Part shown: positions 9,077 to 16,117 of the stretch, piece after piece
Position numbering within the stretch: the stretch's first letter is position 1
How the letters are laid out: each line of letters opens with the position of its first letter
NCBI RefSeq assembly: GCF_001884235.1
Contig: NZ_MAOI01000048.1
Location: forward strand, 1-64,000
Origin: Bacillus paramycoides
GTDB lineage: Bacteria > Bacillota > Bacilli > Bacillales > Bacillaceae_G
Reading direction: 5' to 3'
Length of the DNA: 64,000 nucleotides
The notes under the pieces: generated by a model
What the model was told of the DNA's origin: nothing
Databases searched by the model: none
What the model saw: the letters and a program-made list of their open reading frames with translations, nothing else
Position numbers and translations under genes: made by a program

Positions 9077-9097
9077 TAAACCGACCGTTCAGTCTAA
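9077..9097. promoter_or_regulatory. TetR-type operator before tetR
   Basis: AAACCGACCGTTCAGTCTAA repeats the 8432-8452 palindrome with one changed base and lies just upstream of the tetR ribosome site. Confidence 0.8.
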
Positions 9098-9105
9098 TAA
9101 TAACA

Positions 9106-9134
9106 AATGAAAAACCTCTATCGCAAGAGGCTAT
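9106..9134 (-). terminator. Terminator of the 47-residue membrane-protein gene
   Basis: Minus strand: GCCTCTTGCGATAGAGGTTTTT. A short stem with a T run lies just after the stop at 9144. Confidence 0.7.
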
Positions 9135-9143
9135 ATTCCTTAT

Positions 9144-9287
9144 TTACGAAAACGTATTTTCAAACCAAACTCGAATCATGTGTATTGTTCCAAATTTAAA
9201 CCCCAGTTTAACAAGAAATACGCCTCCAGCAACTAATAAAAATAATGCTACTTTCCCTTTGTTTTTCACTTTCGGTTCCCTTTTCAT
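9144..9287 (-). CDS. Small membrane protein, 47 residues
   Basis: A basic N-terminus (MKREPKVKNKGK), one hydrophobic segment (about residues 12-28) and a second weaker one. The ATG at 9287 lies seven bases after AAGGGG. The longer in-frame reading to 9371 runs through the operator-like repeats and is unlikely. Two copies of a 19-bp near-palindrome stand 39 and 85 bases upstream, which suggests tight control by an unknown repressor. The family is not recognised. Confidence 0.6.
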   Translation of the reverse strand: MKREPKVKNKGKVALFLLVAGGVFLVKLGFKFGTIHMIRVWFENTFS

Positions 9288-9325
9288 TTCCATTCCCCTT
9301 ATAACATGTTTATAAAGTGAAACTT

Positions 9326-9344
9326 TAATCGAACGTTTGTTTAA
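9326..9344. promoter_or_regulatory. 19-bp near-palindrome, copy 1
   Basis: TAATCGAACGTTTGTTTAA. One base differs from the copies at 9372 and 19722. It lies just upstream of the 47-residue membrane-protein gene and looks like a TetR- or LacI-type operator. Confidence 0.6.
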
Positions 9345-9371
9345 CTGTTTTTTATGTGTATGTAATTCCAC

Positions 9372-9390
9372 TAATCAAACGTTTGTTTAA
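9372..9390. promoter_or_regulatory. 19-bp near-palindrome, copy 2
   Basis: TAATCAAACGTTTGTTTAA, 46 bases from copy 1 in the same orientation and about four helical turns away. It is identical to copy 3 at 19722. Confidence 0.6.
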
Positions 9391-9417
9391 AAAGAAATAC
9401 GCCCGTATAAGGCGTAT
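9391..9417 (-). terminator. Terminator of the Cys/Gly-tail gene
   Basis: Minus strand AAATACGCC / GGCGTATTT followed by TCTTTTT. Confidence 0.8.
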
Positions 9418-9423
9418 TTCTCA

Positions 9424-9681
9424 TCAATCACCACCGCCGCCTCCATCGCAGCTACCTCCACTATCTCCGCCAAAAGATCCTCCGCAATCATGTGAATGAC
9501 CGCCATCATGTGAACTATTACTATCAGATCCAGCAAAGAAAAATGATGGTGATGAGGTGTTAGAAATATTATGTGCATTACTTTTTTTAGTAAGGTTTGC
9601 TCTTCGATTATTTGATTTAACTGATGCTGCAATCATCCAAACTAAAACACAAAATAGTAACGCTGCAATAACAAACCCCAT
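9424..9681 (-). CDS. Membrane-anchored small protein with Gly/Asp/His/Cys-rich tail
   Basis: An 85-residue protein. Residues 3-22 form one membrane helix. A polar linker follows and then a tail of HDGGHSHDCGGSFGGDSGGS and CDGGGGGD. Similar GGG/Cys-rich ends occur at the end of several Bacillus membrane proteins. The His, Asp and Cys could bind metal. GGGAGG stands before the ATG. A 246-base overlapping reading in another frame is a shadow. It is the last gene of a likely operon with the thioredoxin-like and DUF1992 genes. Its function is unknown. Confidence 0.7.
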   Translation of the reverse strand: MGFVIAALLFCVLVWMIAASVKSNNRRANLTKKSNAHNISNTSSPSFFFAGSDSNSSHDGGHSHDCGGSFGGDSGGSCDGGGGGD

Positions 9682-9694
9682 ATAAAAACCTCCC

Positions 9695-10009
9695 TTATTT
9701 TTCTAACAATTGAAGTACTCTCTCTATATTTTCAAGTGAAATAAAGCGCGATTCACGAAGAATCTCCTTCCCTTCATGAAATAATAGAACTGTCGGCCCT
9801 GTAAATACTAAATATCGACCCGCAATCTCTTGCATGTCTTGTAGTAAAACCTCTACTTTCTTTACGTAATCATAACCCTCTAATACATAATTTACTTTCC
9901 TTAACATAACATCACAAACACCACAATTTTCCGTTTTTATAAACAGAAGTACTAACTGCTGTTCTTCAATATATGTCGCTAATTCTTCTACCGTTTGAAA
10001 ATGATTCAT
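9695..10009 (-). CDS. Thioredoxin-fold protein with CGVC motif
   Basis: A 104-residue thioredoxin-like protein. The active-site-like CGVC lies at about residues 29-32 after a beta strand (LVLLFIKTEN), and the cis-proline region FTGPTVLLF is present. It resembles the YdbP/YtpP group of Bacillus thioredoxin-like proteins. There is no signal peptide, so it is a cytosolic disulfide or redox protein. AGAGGG precedes the ATG, and the gene starts eleven bases after the DUF1992 gene stops. Confidence 0.85.
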   Translation of the reverse strand: MNHFQTVEELATYIEEQQLVLLFIKTENCGVCDVMLRKVNYVLEGYDYVKKVEVLLQDMQEIAGRYLVFTGPTVLLFHEGKEILRESRFISLENIERVLQLLEK

Positions 10010-10019
10010 CTTATCCCTC

Positions 10020-10391
10020 TTAACGTAATTTGCGAAATACTTTATCTTGATACATACGAAATGCTGAATTGTCTTTAATTTTTCTCTTTTCCATTAACTG
10101 CTGAAAACGCAAAGTTTTTACTGTTAGTTCTTCTTGTAATTTTATTCTCTCAACCTCATCATAACAGCAAGCGATTAAATCCTCTATTTTTAATATATCT
10201 TTTTGCAATTCCATTTCTGGTGGAATCATACCCGCATTTTTCAATATTTTATAACTCATTCTTAATTCTGGAGGTACCATTGAAAGGTCTTCTAATTGTA
10301 GTGGTTTTCCTTTTCCCGGCCTATTATTGAGATCTCCATTCCGTATTGCTTGACGAATTTTTTCTTCAGCAATATTCAAAAACACATCCAC
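10020..10391 (-). CDS. DUF1992 (DnaJ-homologue subfamily C member 28-like) protein
   Basis: 123 residues covering the DUF1992 domain: AEEKIRQAIRNGDLNNRPGKGKPL, then the PPELRMSYKILKNAGMIPPE region and a helical C-terminus. The family is widespread and named after the conserved part of DNAJC28, and its biochemical role is unclear. The start is GTG at 10391, six bases after GGAGGG. It is the first gene of a three-gene unit with the thioredoxin-like and Cys/Gly-tail genes. Confidence 0.88.
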   Translation of the reverse strand: MDVFLNIAEEKIRQAIRNGDLNNRPGKGKPLQLEDLSMVPPELRMSYKILKNAGMIPPEMELQKDILKIEDLIACCYDEVERIKLQEELTVKTLRFQQLMEKRKIKDNSAFRMYQDKVFRKLR

Positions 10392-10429
10392 ACTATTCCC
10401 TCCTTTACATATTTTTACTATTATTTTAC

Positions 10430-10636
10430 ATGAAATTTCAATTTTCTGCTACATTACGCAATAGCAAAGACACACAAGTTTTGGATTCTAAAATTAGTAG
10501 TAAAACAAATAATCGTTATGTAATTACTAATGTAGGATGGAGTGGCGAAATTCCTCCGGGTGGATTCGTTAGAATCAGAGGCGCAGGAACAGGAAATCCT
10601 GCTGAACTTTTAAATGCAGTCATTAGTGAAAACTAA
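10430..10636 (+). pseudogene. Truncated carbohydrate-binding-module (CBM2-like) fragment
   Basis: The reading MKFQFSATLRNSKDT continues to NRYVITNVGWSGEIPPGGFV, then RIRGAGTGNPAELLNAVISE and a stop. The pattern ITN-GW-G-IPPGG resembles the C-terminal half of cellulose/chitin-binding CBM2 modules. There is no ribosome site, and the 5' part runs straight into the promoter area of the DUF1992 gene. Only 68 codons remain, while a whole module needs about 100. A strong terminator follows, as if the end of a lost chitinase-like or similar gene had been kept. Confidence 0.45.
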
Positions 10637-10682
10637 ACGTAACCTTATTTAATTATTTCAATAAGGTTACGTTTAGTTTTTA
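10632..10682 (+). terminator. Strong terminator after the CBM-like fragment
   Basis: A 19-bp inverted repeat, ACTAAACGTAACCTTATT / AATAAGGTTACGTTTAGT, then TTTTT. Confidence 0.9.
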
Positions 10683-11048
10683 ACGTTAATTCCTAAATTC
10701 AAACTTTTAATTTTATAAAAAGTAAAAAATCAACATTCTAATAATATATTATATTTATATTTAGTTTCTAATATGAAGTTTGTATGAAGCTCAGCTGAAT
10801 TTTACATGAATTTCCTTTAATTACTATTGTCTTCCCATACTAATCACATTATCCTTTACATATAGGAATAATTTTTATTCCACTTCAAACTATCTATATA
10901 TATACAAAGAAAGATAGTGGCCTATTAGGGAAAGGCATCTAGTATTATTATAAATATAATCGCAGAAAAAGCACGCTTATAAGCGCACCATAAGAGTGCT
11001 TCTTCATACAATTCTCATGTAAGAATTCTCGAAAATCATGTTAATTAC
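10683..11048. other. Intergenic, no gene; one orphan hairpin
   Basis: No reading frame with a ribosome site was found here. At 10963-11006 AAAAAGCACG pairs loosely with a GTGCTTC side, giving a terminator-like stem on either strand that belongs to no visible gene. The stretch may be decayed sequence together with the CBM-like fragment. Confidence 0.5.
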
Positions 11049-11049
11049 A

Positions 11050-11095
11050 AAGAAAAGGCATTAGCTCATAAAAGCTAATGCCTTTTCTTTGTGAT
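11050..11095 (-). terminator. Terminator of the ABC-F gene
   Basis: AAAGAAAAGGCATTAGC / GCTAATGCCTTTTCTTT, a 17-bp stem seven bases after the ABC-F stop. Confidence 0.92.
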
Positions 11096-11100
11096 TATTT

Positions 11101-12633
11101 TTAAACGTTCCATTCTTCAATATTCCATACTTTTGTTATCCACGCTTTATAGAAAGAGGGCTCATGTGAAACAATTAAAACCGTACCTTTATATTGTTTT
11201 AACGCTTCCTGCAAAGCCATCTTAGTCTCTGTATCCAAATGGTTAGTTGGTTCATCTAAAATTAAAACATTGCTTTGAGTTACGATAAGTTCGCATAATC
11301 GTACTTTCGTTTGTTCCCCTCCACTTAATAAATGGATAGGTTTTAAAACATGATCTTCTTTCAATCCGCACTTTGCTAATGCTTGTCGGATTTCTTTTCT
11401 TGTCATATCTGGTCTCCCTGCCCATACTCTTTCTAGTGCAGTTATTTCTGAAGCGAATTCCTCTTGTGCAAAATAAGCTGGTTTTACCCGTTCACCAATA
11501 AAAACTGAACCGCTTAACGGCTTTATTTGTCCTAGTAATGTTTTTAACACTGTTGTTTTTCCAACCCCATTATGACCAACAATTGCAATCTTTTCCCCTT
11601 TTTTTACTTGAAAATCCAATTCTGGAAATAACGGTTCACCATAACCAATTTTCAGTTTCTCTACCTGTAATATACGACTCACTGGCTCAGTATAAACATT
11701 AAAATCAAAACGCGCACGAGGTACATCGTTAACCTTTTCCACCTTTTGCATTTTCTCTAATACCTTCTCACGACTTTTTGCTTGTTTCGCTTTTCGAATT
11801 TTATTTTTTTGAATAAAGGTTTCTAAATGTGCAATTTCTTTTTGTTGTTTCGCATACGCCGCTTGTAATTGTTTCCTTTGTAATTGATAACTTTGCAAAA
11901 AGGCTTCATAATCTCCTACATAGCGCTTAACCTTTCGTTCTTCTAGATGATAAATAACATTCGTAATATTGTTCAAAAATGCCTCGTCGTGCGAAATGAT
12001 AATATAAGCTTTTTCATACATTTTTAAATACGATTGCAACCATTCTATATGCGCTGTATCTAAATAGTTAGTTGGCTCATCTAATAATAAAACATCCGCT
12101 TTTTCTAAAAGGAGTTTTCCAAGTAATAACTTTGTCCGCTGACCACCACTTAACTTTGAAACATCCTTTTCCATCCCTATTTCAAACAAGCCTAAACCGG
12201 TTGCTACTTCTTCAATTTCTGTACGAATTTGATAGAAATTAGAACCTTCAAGTATCGTTTGTAGCTCGCCATACTTTACTAATAGTTTCCCTATCTCTTC
12301 CGTTATAGCCATCTCTTCTGTAATTTTTAACATTTCACATTCAATCGCATACAAACTAGAAAATGCACTTTGCAAGTATTCTTCAATTGTTATACCTTCT
12401 TGTAAATCCATATGTTGCTGTAAAAAGCCAACCTTCACATGTGGAAACCATTCAATTTTCCCATCATCATGTATAAGCTCTCCTGTTAACAGGCGTAACA
12501 ATGTTGATTTTCCAATTCCATTTTTCCCTACTAACCCAACATGTTCGCCCTCTAATAATCGAAAACATGCATTATATAAAATAGTTTTCTCACCATATGA
12601 ATGGCTTACATTTTCTACTGTTAATATACTCAT
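11101..12633 (-). CDS. ABC-F family ATPase, probable ribosome-protection/translation factor
   Basis: A 510-residue soluble protein with two ABC ATPase domains: Walker A GKNGIGKST near residue 37 and GHNGVGKTT near 347; signatures LSGGQRTK and LSGGEQTK; Walker B LLLDEPTNYLD and LILDEPTNHLD. A basic linker (about residues 240-300, many K/Q) joins them. There is no membrane domain, so this is ABC-F, not a transporter. ABC-F proteins act at the ribosomal E site, and some protect against lincosamide, streptogramin A or pleuromutilin drugs. The attenuator leader with a short upstream ORF favours the antibiotic-resistance type. Start ATG after GAGGAGAGAG. Confidence 0.88.
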   Translation of the reverse strand: MSILTVENVSHSYGEKTILYNACFRLLEGEHVGLVGKNGIGKSTLLRLLTGELIHDDGKIEWFPHVKVGFLQQHMDLQEGITIEEYLQSAFSSLYAIECEMLKITEEMAITEEIGKLLVKYGELQTILEGSNFYQIRTEIEEVATGLGLFEIGMEKDVSKLSGGQRTKLLLGKLLLEKADVLLLDEPTNYLDTAHIEWLQSYLKMYEKAYIIISHDEAFLNNITNVIYHLEERKVKRYVGDYEAFLQSYQLQRKQLQAAYAKQQKEIAHLETFIQKNKIRKAKQAKSREKVLEKMQKVEKVNDVPRARFDFNVYTEPVSRILQVEKLKIGYGEPLFPELDFQVKKGEKIAIVGHNGVGKTTVLKTLLGQIKPLSGSVFIGERVKPAYFAQEEFASEITALERVWAGRPDMTRKEIRQALAKCGLKEDHVLKPIHLLSGGEQTKVRLCELIVTQSNVLILDEPTNHLDTETKMALQEALKQYKGTVLIVSHEPSFYKAWITKVWNIEEWNV

Positions 12634-12710
12634 TTTATCTCTCTCCTCTACTTATAGTTCATAAGCTAAATAGAGAGAACAACAGTATAAAGCCTTATTT
12701 AGTTGTACAT

Positions 12711-12746
12711 ATAAAAATGGGTAAGGTGAATACACCTTACCCATTA
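12711..12746 (-). terminator. Leader terminator (attenuator) upstream of the ABC-F gene
   Basis: Minus strand: AATGGGTAAGGTG / CACCTTACCCATT followed by TTTTAT. It is a perfect 13-bp stem about 80 bases before the ABC-F start, inside its leader, and would stop transcription before the gene. Confidence 0.88.
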
Positions 12747-12786
12747 CAATTTATTATCGTAAAAAAGGATTAAGGTTCTTTACCTG

Positions 12787-12861
12787 CTGTCTTCAATTTA
12801 GCTTAATCTTTAAAAATGGGCAGACTTCTCCCGTATCAAGCTAAAACCATTTGAAGAACAG
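12787..12861 (-). promoter_or_regulatory. Leader hairpin sequestering the upstream ORF
   Basis: RNA from 12861-12836 (CTGTTCTTCAAATGG then TTTTAGCTTGA) can pair with 12806-12787 (TTAAGCTAAATTGAAGACAG). A ribosome stalled on the upstream ORF would break this duplex. Downstream AACCTTAATCC (about 12764-12775) can compete for the 5' arm of the terminator. This is the layout of ribosome-mediated attenuation. Confidence 0.6.
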
Positions 12862-12874
12862 TCGATAAAGTCAT
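12836..12874 (-). CDS. 12-residue leader peptide MTLSTVLQMVLA
   Basis: ATG at 12874 is preceded by AAAGGAGTGAAAGG, a strong ribosome site, and the frame closes after 12 codons (TGA, 12836-12838). It lies 200 bases before the ABC-F gene and just before paired hairpins. It probably acts as a sensor ORF: antibiotic stalling on it would change leader folding. B. subtilis vmlR and Listeria ABC-F genes are known to use this sort of control. The peptide itself is probably not functional. Confidence 0.65.
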   Translation of the reverse strand: MTLSTVLQMVLA

Positions 12875-12985
12875 TTTATCCTTTCACTCCTTTTACATTT
12901 GTTATATTACGAGTATAAACTACTCTGTTATATTCTATTCGCTATTTTTCCTTTTGTTCCTTCTTATTCATTTCATGTTCTGCAA

Positions 12986-13031
12986 AAAAGCCTCTTAACA
13001 GTAATTATACTAAAACTGTTAAGAGGCTTTT
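12986..13031 (-). terminator. Terminator of the thiamine-precursor transport operon
   Basis: AAAAAGCCTCTTAACAGT / ACTGTTAAGAGGCTTTTT, a long stem before the stop of the ATPase gene. Confidence 0.9.
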
Positions 13032-13032
13032 T

Positions 13033-13782
13033 CTATTTTTTCATATAAGGAGCCAATACTCTTAAAATTTCTTCCTTATCTTTCTTTAACTCCAGAGATG
13101 TTAACATATCCATTGTTCGCGGTCGAGGTAATTTCACTTGTACCTCTCCAACAATTGATGCCGGTCTTTGAGATAAAATAAATACGCGATCAGAAAGCAA
13201 AATTGCCTCATCTAAGTCATGTGTAACCATAACAATTGTCTGCTTTTCTTGATGCCAAGAATTTAAAAGCCAACTGTGTACTTCCATTTTTGTAAATGCA
13301 TCTAATTTTCCAAAAGGCTCATCGAGTAGCATAATTGGCTTTTCACATAAATATGTGCGAAGGAAACTAATTCTTTGACGCATTCCACCTGATAGCTCAT
13401 CTGGGTAATGATTTGCATATTCATCTAGCTCAAACTGCTTTAATGCTTCCATTCCTTCTGTCAGCCTTTGTTTTTTAGGCTTCCCTTCGATTTCTAATGG
13501 AAGAACTATATTTTGTAAAGCAGATCGCCACGGTAGTAATAAATCTTGTTGTGGCATATAACTAACAACATCTTGTTTTTTTACATAATTCTCGTTATAA
13601 AACACTTCTCCACTCGTTGGTTGTTCAACACTCGCAATCATATTTAATAATGTGCTTTTTCCACAACCACTTGGGCCTACAAAGGAGACAAACTCTCCCT
13701 CTTGTATGGAAGCACTAATATTTGCTAATACATTCTTTCCATCGAAAGCTTTTACAATATCTTTTATTTGTAATCCACTCAT
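13033..13782 (-). CDS. thiZ: ABC transporter ATPase, thiamine-precursor (HMP) uptake
   Basis: A 249-residue ATPase: Walker A GPSGCGKST, Q-loop MPQQDLLLPW, signature LSGGMRQR, Walker B IMLLDEPFGKLD and switch His in VTHDLDEA. It is of the TauB/SsuB/ThiZ branch. Its ATG overlaps the stop of the binding-protein gene (ATGA), so translation is coupled. The TPP riboswitch at the operon head assigns it to thiamine or hydroxymethylpyrimidine uptake. Confidence 0.88.
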   Translation of the reverse strand: MSGLQIKDIVKAFDGKNVLANISASIQEGEFVSFVGPSGCGKSTLLNMIASVEQPTSGEVFYNENYVKKQDVVSYMPQQDLLLPWRSALQNIVLPLEIEGKPKKQRLTEGMEALKQFELDEYANHYPDELSGGMRQRISFLRTYLCEKPIMLLDEPFGKLDAFTKMEVHSWLLNSWHQEKQTIVMVTHDLDEAILLSDRVFILSQRPASIVGEVQVKLPRPRTMDMLTSLELKKDKEEILRVLAPYMKK

Positions 13783-14777
13783 TTTTCACTTGGAAGGAAT
13801 TCATTTGTAAAAGCATCTTTTACATCAATTTTCTTTTTAATAACTTTGTTGTCATATAAGAAATTCATGTAATTCGTCCAAATCTCTTCCTTCTGTACTC
13901 CCCACGCTTTTGCATCATCTTGATACTTTGTACTTAACCACTTTTGACTTTCTTGTACTAATTCTTTATTCACATCTGGAACAGCTTTAATTAAAATATC
14001 AGCAGCTTCTTTCGGTTCTTTAATTGCAAAATTATAACCTTCCGTCGTTGCAGTCATAAACTTTTTCACAAAATCTTTATCTTGCTTCGTATGTTTTTCA
14101 CTTGTAATAATGACAGGACTATAGAAATCGAGCGCTGGATCTAAGTCTTTCACCATAATTGTATTTAACTCTTTTCCTTGACGCTTCGCTTCAATTCCAT
14201 CCCATCCATAATAAATCCATTCAAAGTCTGCATCACGACCGATTGATTTAAAGAAATCTGTTTGTCCAAGAATAATTTTTTCAACTTTATTAAAATCAGC
14301 TTGATGTTTATCCATAATTGTCTTTAACGTCGCTTCTTCTGCTGGTCCTCCCCAGCCACCATAACGTTTACCTTCAAAATCTTTCGCTGAAGCAATATTA
14401 TCTTTCTTTAACGATGCAAAAGCAGATGTATTATGTTGAATAATTGCACCGACCGACACAACAGGAATACCTTCAACGCGAGCCAATGTTACATTTTCTT
14501 GTGCACTTATCGCAAAATCAGCTTTTCCTGAAGCTATCATTTGTTCGGCCGTAACATTATCACCTGGTTGAATGATTTCTACATCTAACCCTTGTTTTTT
14601 ATAATAATCTTTAGTCTTCGCCACATATAAACCAGTATGGTTTGTATTTGGGAACCAATCTAAAACGACTTTCACTTTCTTTTCTTTGCTTGTGCTCTCT
14701 TCTTTCTTCGCCGCATTACATCCGGCAACACCAACTGCTAATAATGCAGCTAACATAATTTTCAAACCTTTTTTCAT
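13779..14777 (-). CDS. thiY: Thiamine-precursor-binding lipoprotein (NMT1/THI5-like)
   Basis: A 332-residue extracellular binding protein. The lipobox LLAVGVAGC gives lipidated Cys20. The mature part has the NMT1/THI5 features VVLDWFPNTNHTGLYVAKTK and GWGGPAEEATL. Such proteins bind pyrimidine precursors of thiamine (HMP or N-formyl aminopyrimidine). The ATG at 14777 overlaps the permease stop by four bases (ATGA). The longer frame reading into the permease is not used. Confidence 0.88.
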   Translation of the reverse strand: MKKGLKIMLAALLAVGVAGCNAAKKEESTSKEKKVKVVLDWFPNTNHTGLYVAKTKDYYKKQGLDVEIIQPGDNVTAEQMIASGKADFAISAQENVTLARVEGIPVVSVGAIIQHNTSAFASLKKDNIASAKDFEGKRYGGWGGPAEEATLKTIMDKHQADFNKVEKIILGQTDFFKSIGRDADFEWIYYGWDGIEAKRQGKELNTIMVKDLDPALDFYSPVIITSEKHTKQDKDFVKKFMTATTEGYNFAIKEPKEAADILIKAVPDVNKELVQESQKWLSTKYQDDAKAWGVQKEEIWTNYMNFLYDNKVIKKKIDVKDAFTNEFLPSEK

Positions 14778-15547
14778 TTTCTGCCGCCCTTTCTGTATAT
14801 CCATGGTGCTGTTATTCTTGCCATAAATTCAACAATAAAGTACAGGAATAATGTCACCATGACGATAATCGCTGCAACACCAAATACACGAGCTGTTAAA
14901 AAGGATTTTGTCGCTCTTGTGAGCATAACGCCTAACCCTTCACTCGCTCCAAGCCACTCCCCAATAATCGCTCCCATCACACTATATGTAACGGCAATTT
15001 TTAAACCTGAGAAAAAGTATGGAAGTACTGCTGGAAATTTCACTTTCTGATAAATTTGCCACTTTGTCGCCTTCATCGTTTGTAACAACTTCAGCATATT
15101 TTTATCTACCGTTTGGAAGCCTTCTAAAATGCTAAGCGCAATTGGGAAGAAACAAACAAGAATAACAACCATTACCTTTGGCAACATTCCGTACCCAAAC
15201 CAAATAATAAATAATGGCGCGAGCACAACGATTGGAATGGTTTGCGAAATAACGAGCAACGGATTCATTAAAATCCGAAATAAAGGAATAACATCCATAA
15301 TGATAGCAATGCTCGTTCCGAGTAAAATCGCAAAAAACAATCCAATAACAACTTCTTGTAACGTTTGTATTGTGTTTGGTAATAATAAATCTTTCATTCC
15401 AATTAATTCTTGTACAATTGCAGAAGGCTTTGGTAAAATCCACGGCTCAATTTTAAATAACGAAACAGATCCTTCCCATATAGCAATGAGAAGGATAAGC
15501 CAAATTGTTGTAATTATTTTAGATCGCTTCTGGTTTTGCATATTCAT
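14774..15547 (-). CDS. thiX: ABC permease, thiamine-precursor uptake
   Basis: About 257 residues with six membrane segments. The BPD_transp_1 (EAA) loop reads EGFQTVDKNMLKLLQTMKAT and then WQIYQKVKFPAVLPYFF. The start is placed at ATG 15547 or 15541, within the 3' end of the thiamine-binding-protein gene, so the reading frames overlap by 20-30 bases. GGAAG gives a weak ribosome site, and the ORF is open further upstream. It partners the binding protein and ATPase downstream. Confidence 0.85.
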   Translation of the reverse strand: MNMQNQKRSKIITTIWLILLIAIWEGSVSLFKIEPWILPKPSAIVQELIGMKDLLLPNTIQTLQEVVIGLFFAILLGTSIAIIMDVIPLFRILMNPLLVISQTIPIVVLAPLFIIWFGYGMLPKVMVVILVCFFPIALSILEGFQTVDKNMLKLLQTMKATKWQIYQKVKFPAVLPYFFSGLKIAVTYSVMGAIIGEWLGASEGLGVMLTRATKSFLTARVFGVAAIIVMVTLFLYFIVEFMARITAPWIYRKGGRK

Positions 15548-15839
15548 CACGGTACTTCCAAACCTTTTCGTCAATCGTTACGCCCGTACTTGGACGATAG
15601 TGAATTTTAATAGAAGTGATAACTTCTTCTGCTCCAGCATCGACGCAAGCTTGTTGTGCGCGTTTAATGACGTCAAGAAGTACATCTAATTCTCCTTCCA
15701 GCGTTGTTTCCATTGCCCCTACTTCATAACGAACTCCCGATTGTTGTACAACTTCAATCGCTTTATCAACAACAGAATACACATCTTTTGATTTCGCTTG
15801 TGGTACTACTGAAAATGAAATTGTAACTTGTTGTGACAT
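15519..15839 (-). CDS. MTH1187-family thiamine-binding protein
   Basis: A 106-residue protein of the MTH1187/YkoF-like (DUF77) family, with a ferredoxin-like fold: VTISFSVVPQAKSKDVYSVV, then YEVGAMETTLEGELDVLLDV. Family members bind thiamine or related compounds in the cytosol. It is the first gene after the TPP riboswitch and is co-transcribed with the ABC transporter, so a role in handling imported thiamine or HMP is likely. A ribosome site AAGGGGG precedes the ATG. Confidence 0.85.
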   Translation of the reverse strand: MSQQVTISFSVVPQAKSKDVYSVVDKAIEVVQQSGVRYEVGAMETTLEGELDVLLDVIKRAQQACVDAGAEEVITSIKIHYRPSTGVTIDEKVWKYRDEYAKPEAI

Positions 15840-15869
15840 AATAAAATCCCCCTTACAAAATATGTTTTC

Positions 15870-15909
15870 GAAAAAAGAAAAGGCTTTCCTACCATGTAGG
15901 AAAGCCTTG
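15870..15909 (-). terminator. Riboswitch terminator of the TPP leader
   Basis: Minus strand AAGGCTTTCCTAC / GTAGGAAAGCCTT followed by TTCTTTTTTC, between the aptamer and the first gene. Confidence 0.9.
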
Positions 15910-15944
15910 TATGCAAGTTATTCTATAATAACTTATGCTACATC

Positions 15945-16040
15945 ACTTTAAAGTAACTCCCTACGCTGGCATTATCCAGATCAGGTTGAGGGTCGATGTA
16001 TACTTACATCCTCTCAGCCAATTGGCTCCCCGGTTCTTAA
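15945..16040 (-). promoter_or_regulatory. TPP riboswitch (THI box) of the transport operon
   Basis: Minus strand shows GGGGAGCC, CTGAGAGGATGTAAG, ACCCTCAACCTGATCTGG and ATAATGCCAGCGTAGGGA, the conserved THI-element blocks in order. With the terminator downstream, thiamine pyrophosphate should switch off the operon. Confidence 0.97.
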
Positions 16041-16117
16041 TTCGTTTTCATTGTAGCATGATTTATTTTATTGAACAAACAAAAGCATGCATAATCATTT
16101 CATTTAACTTTTAACTT

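Noticed and set aside
9387-9632. 81-codon ORF overlapping the Cys/Gly-tail gene
   Set aside because: It is a frame shadow: no ribosome site, and a His/Met-rich composition from the complementary repeats. The other frame has a membrane helix and a good start signal.
15129-15689. 186-codon plus-strand ORF across the thiamine-precursor permease
   Set aside because: It is antisense to thiX and the thiamine-binding protein gene, without a ribosome site and with a composition typical of a reversed membrane-protein gene.
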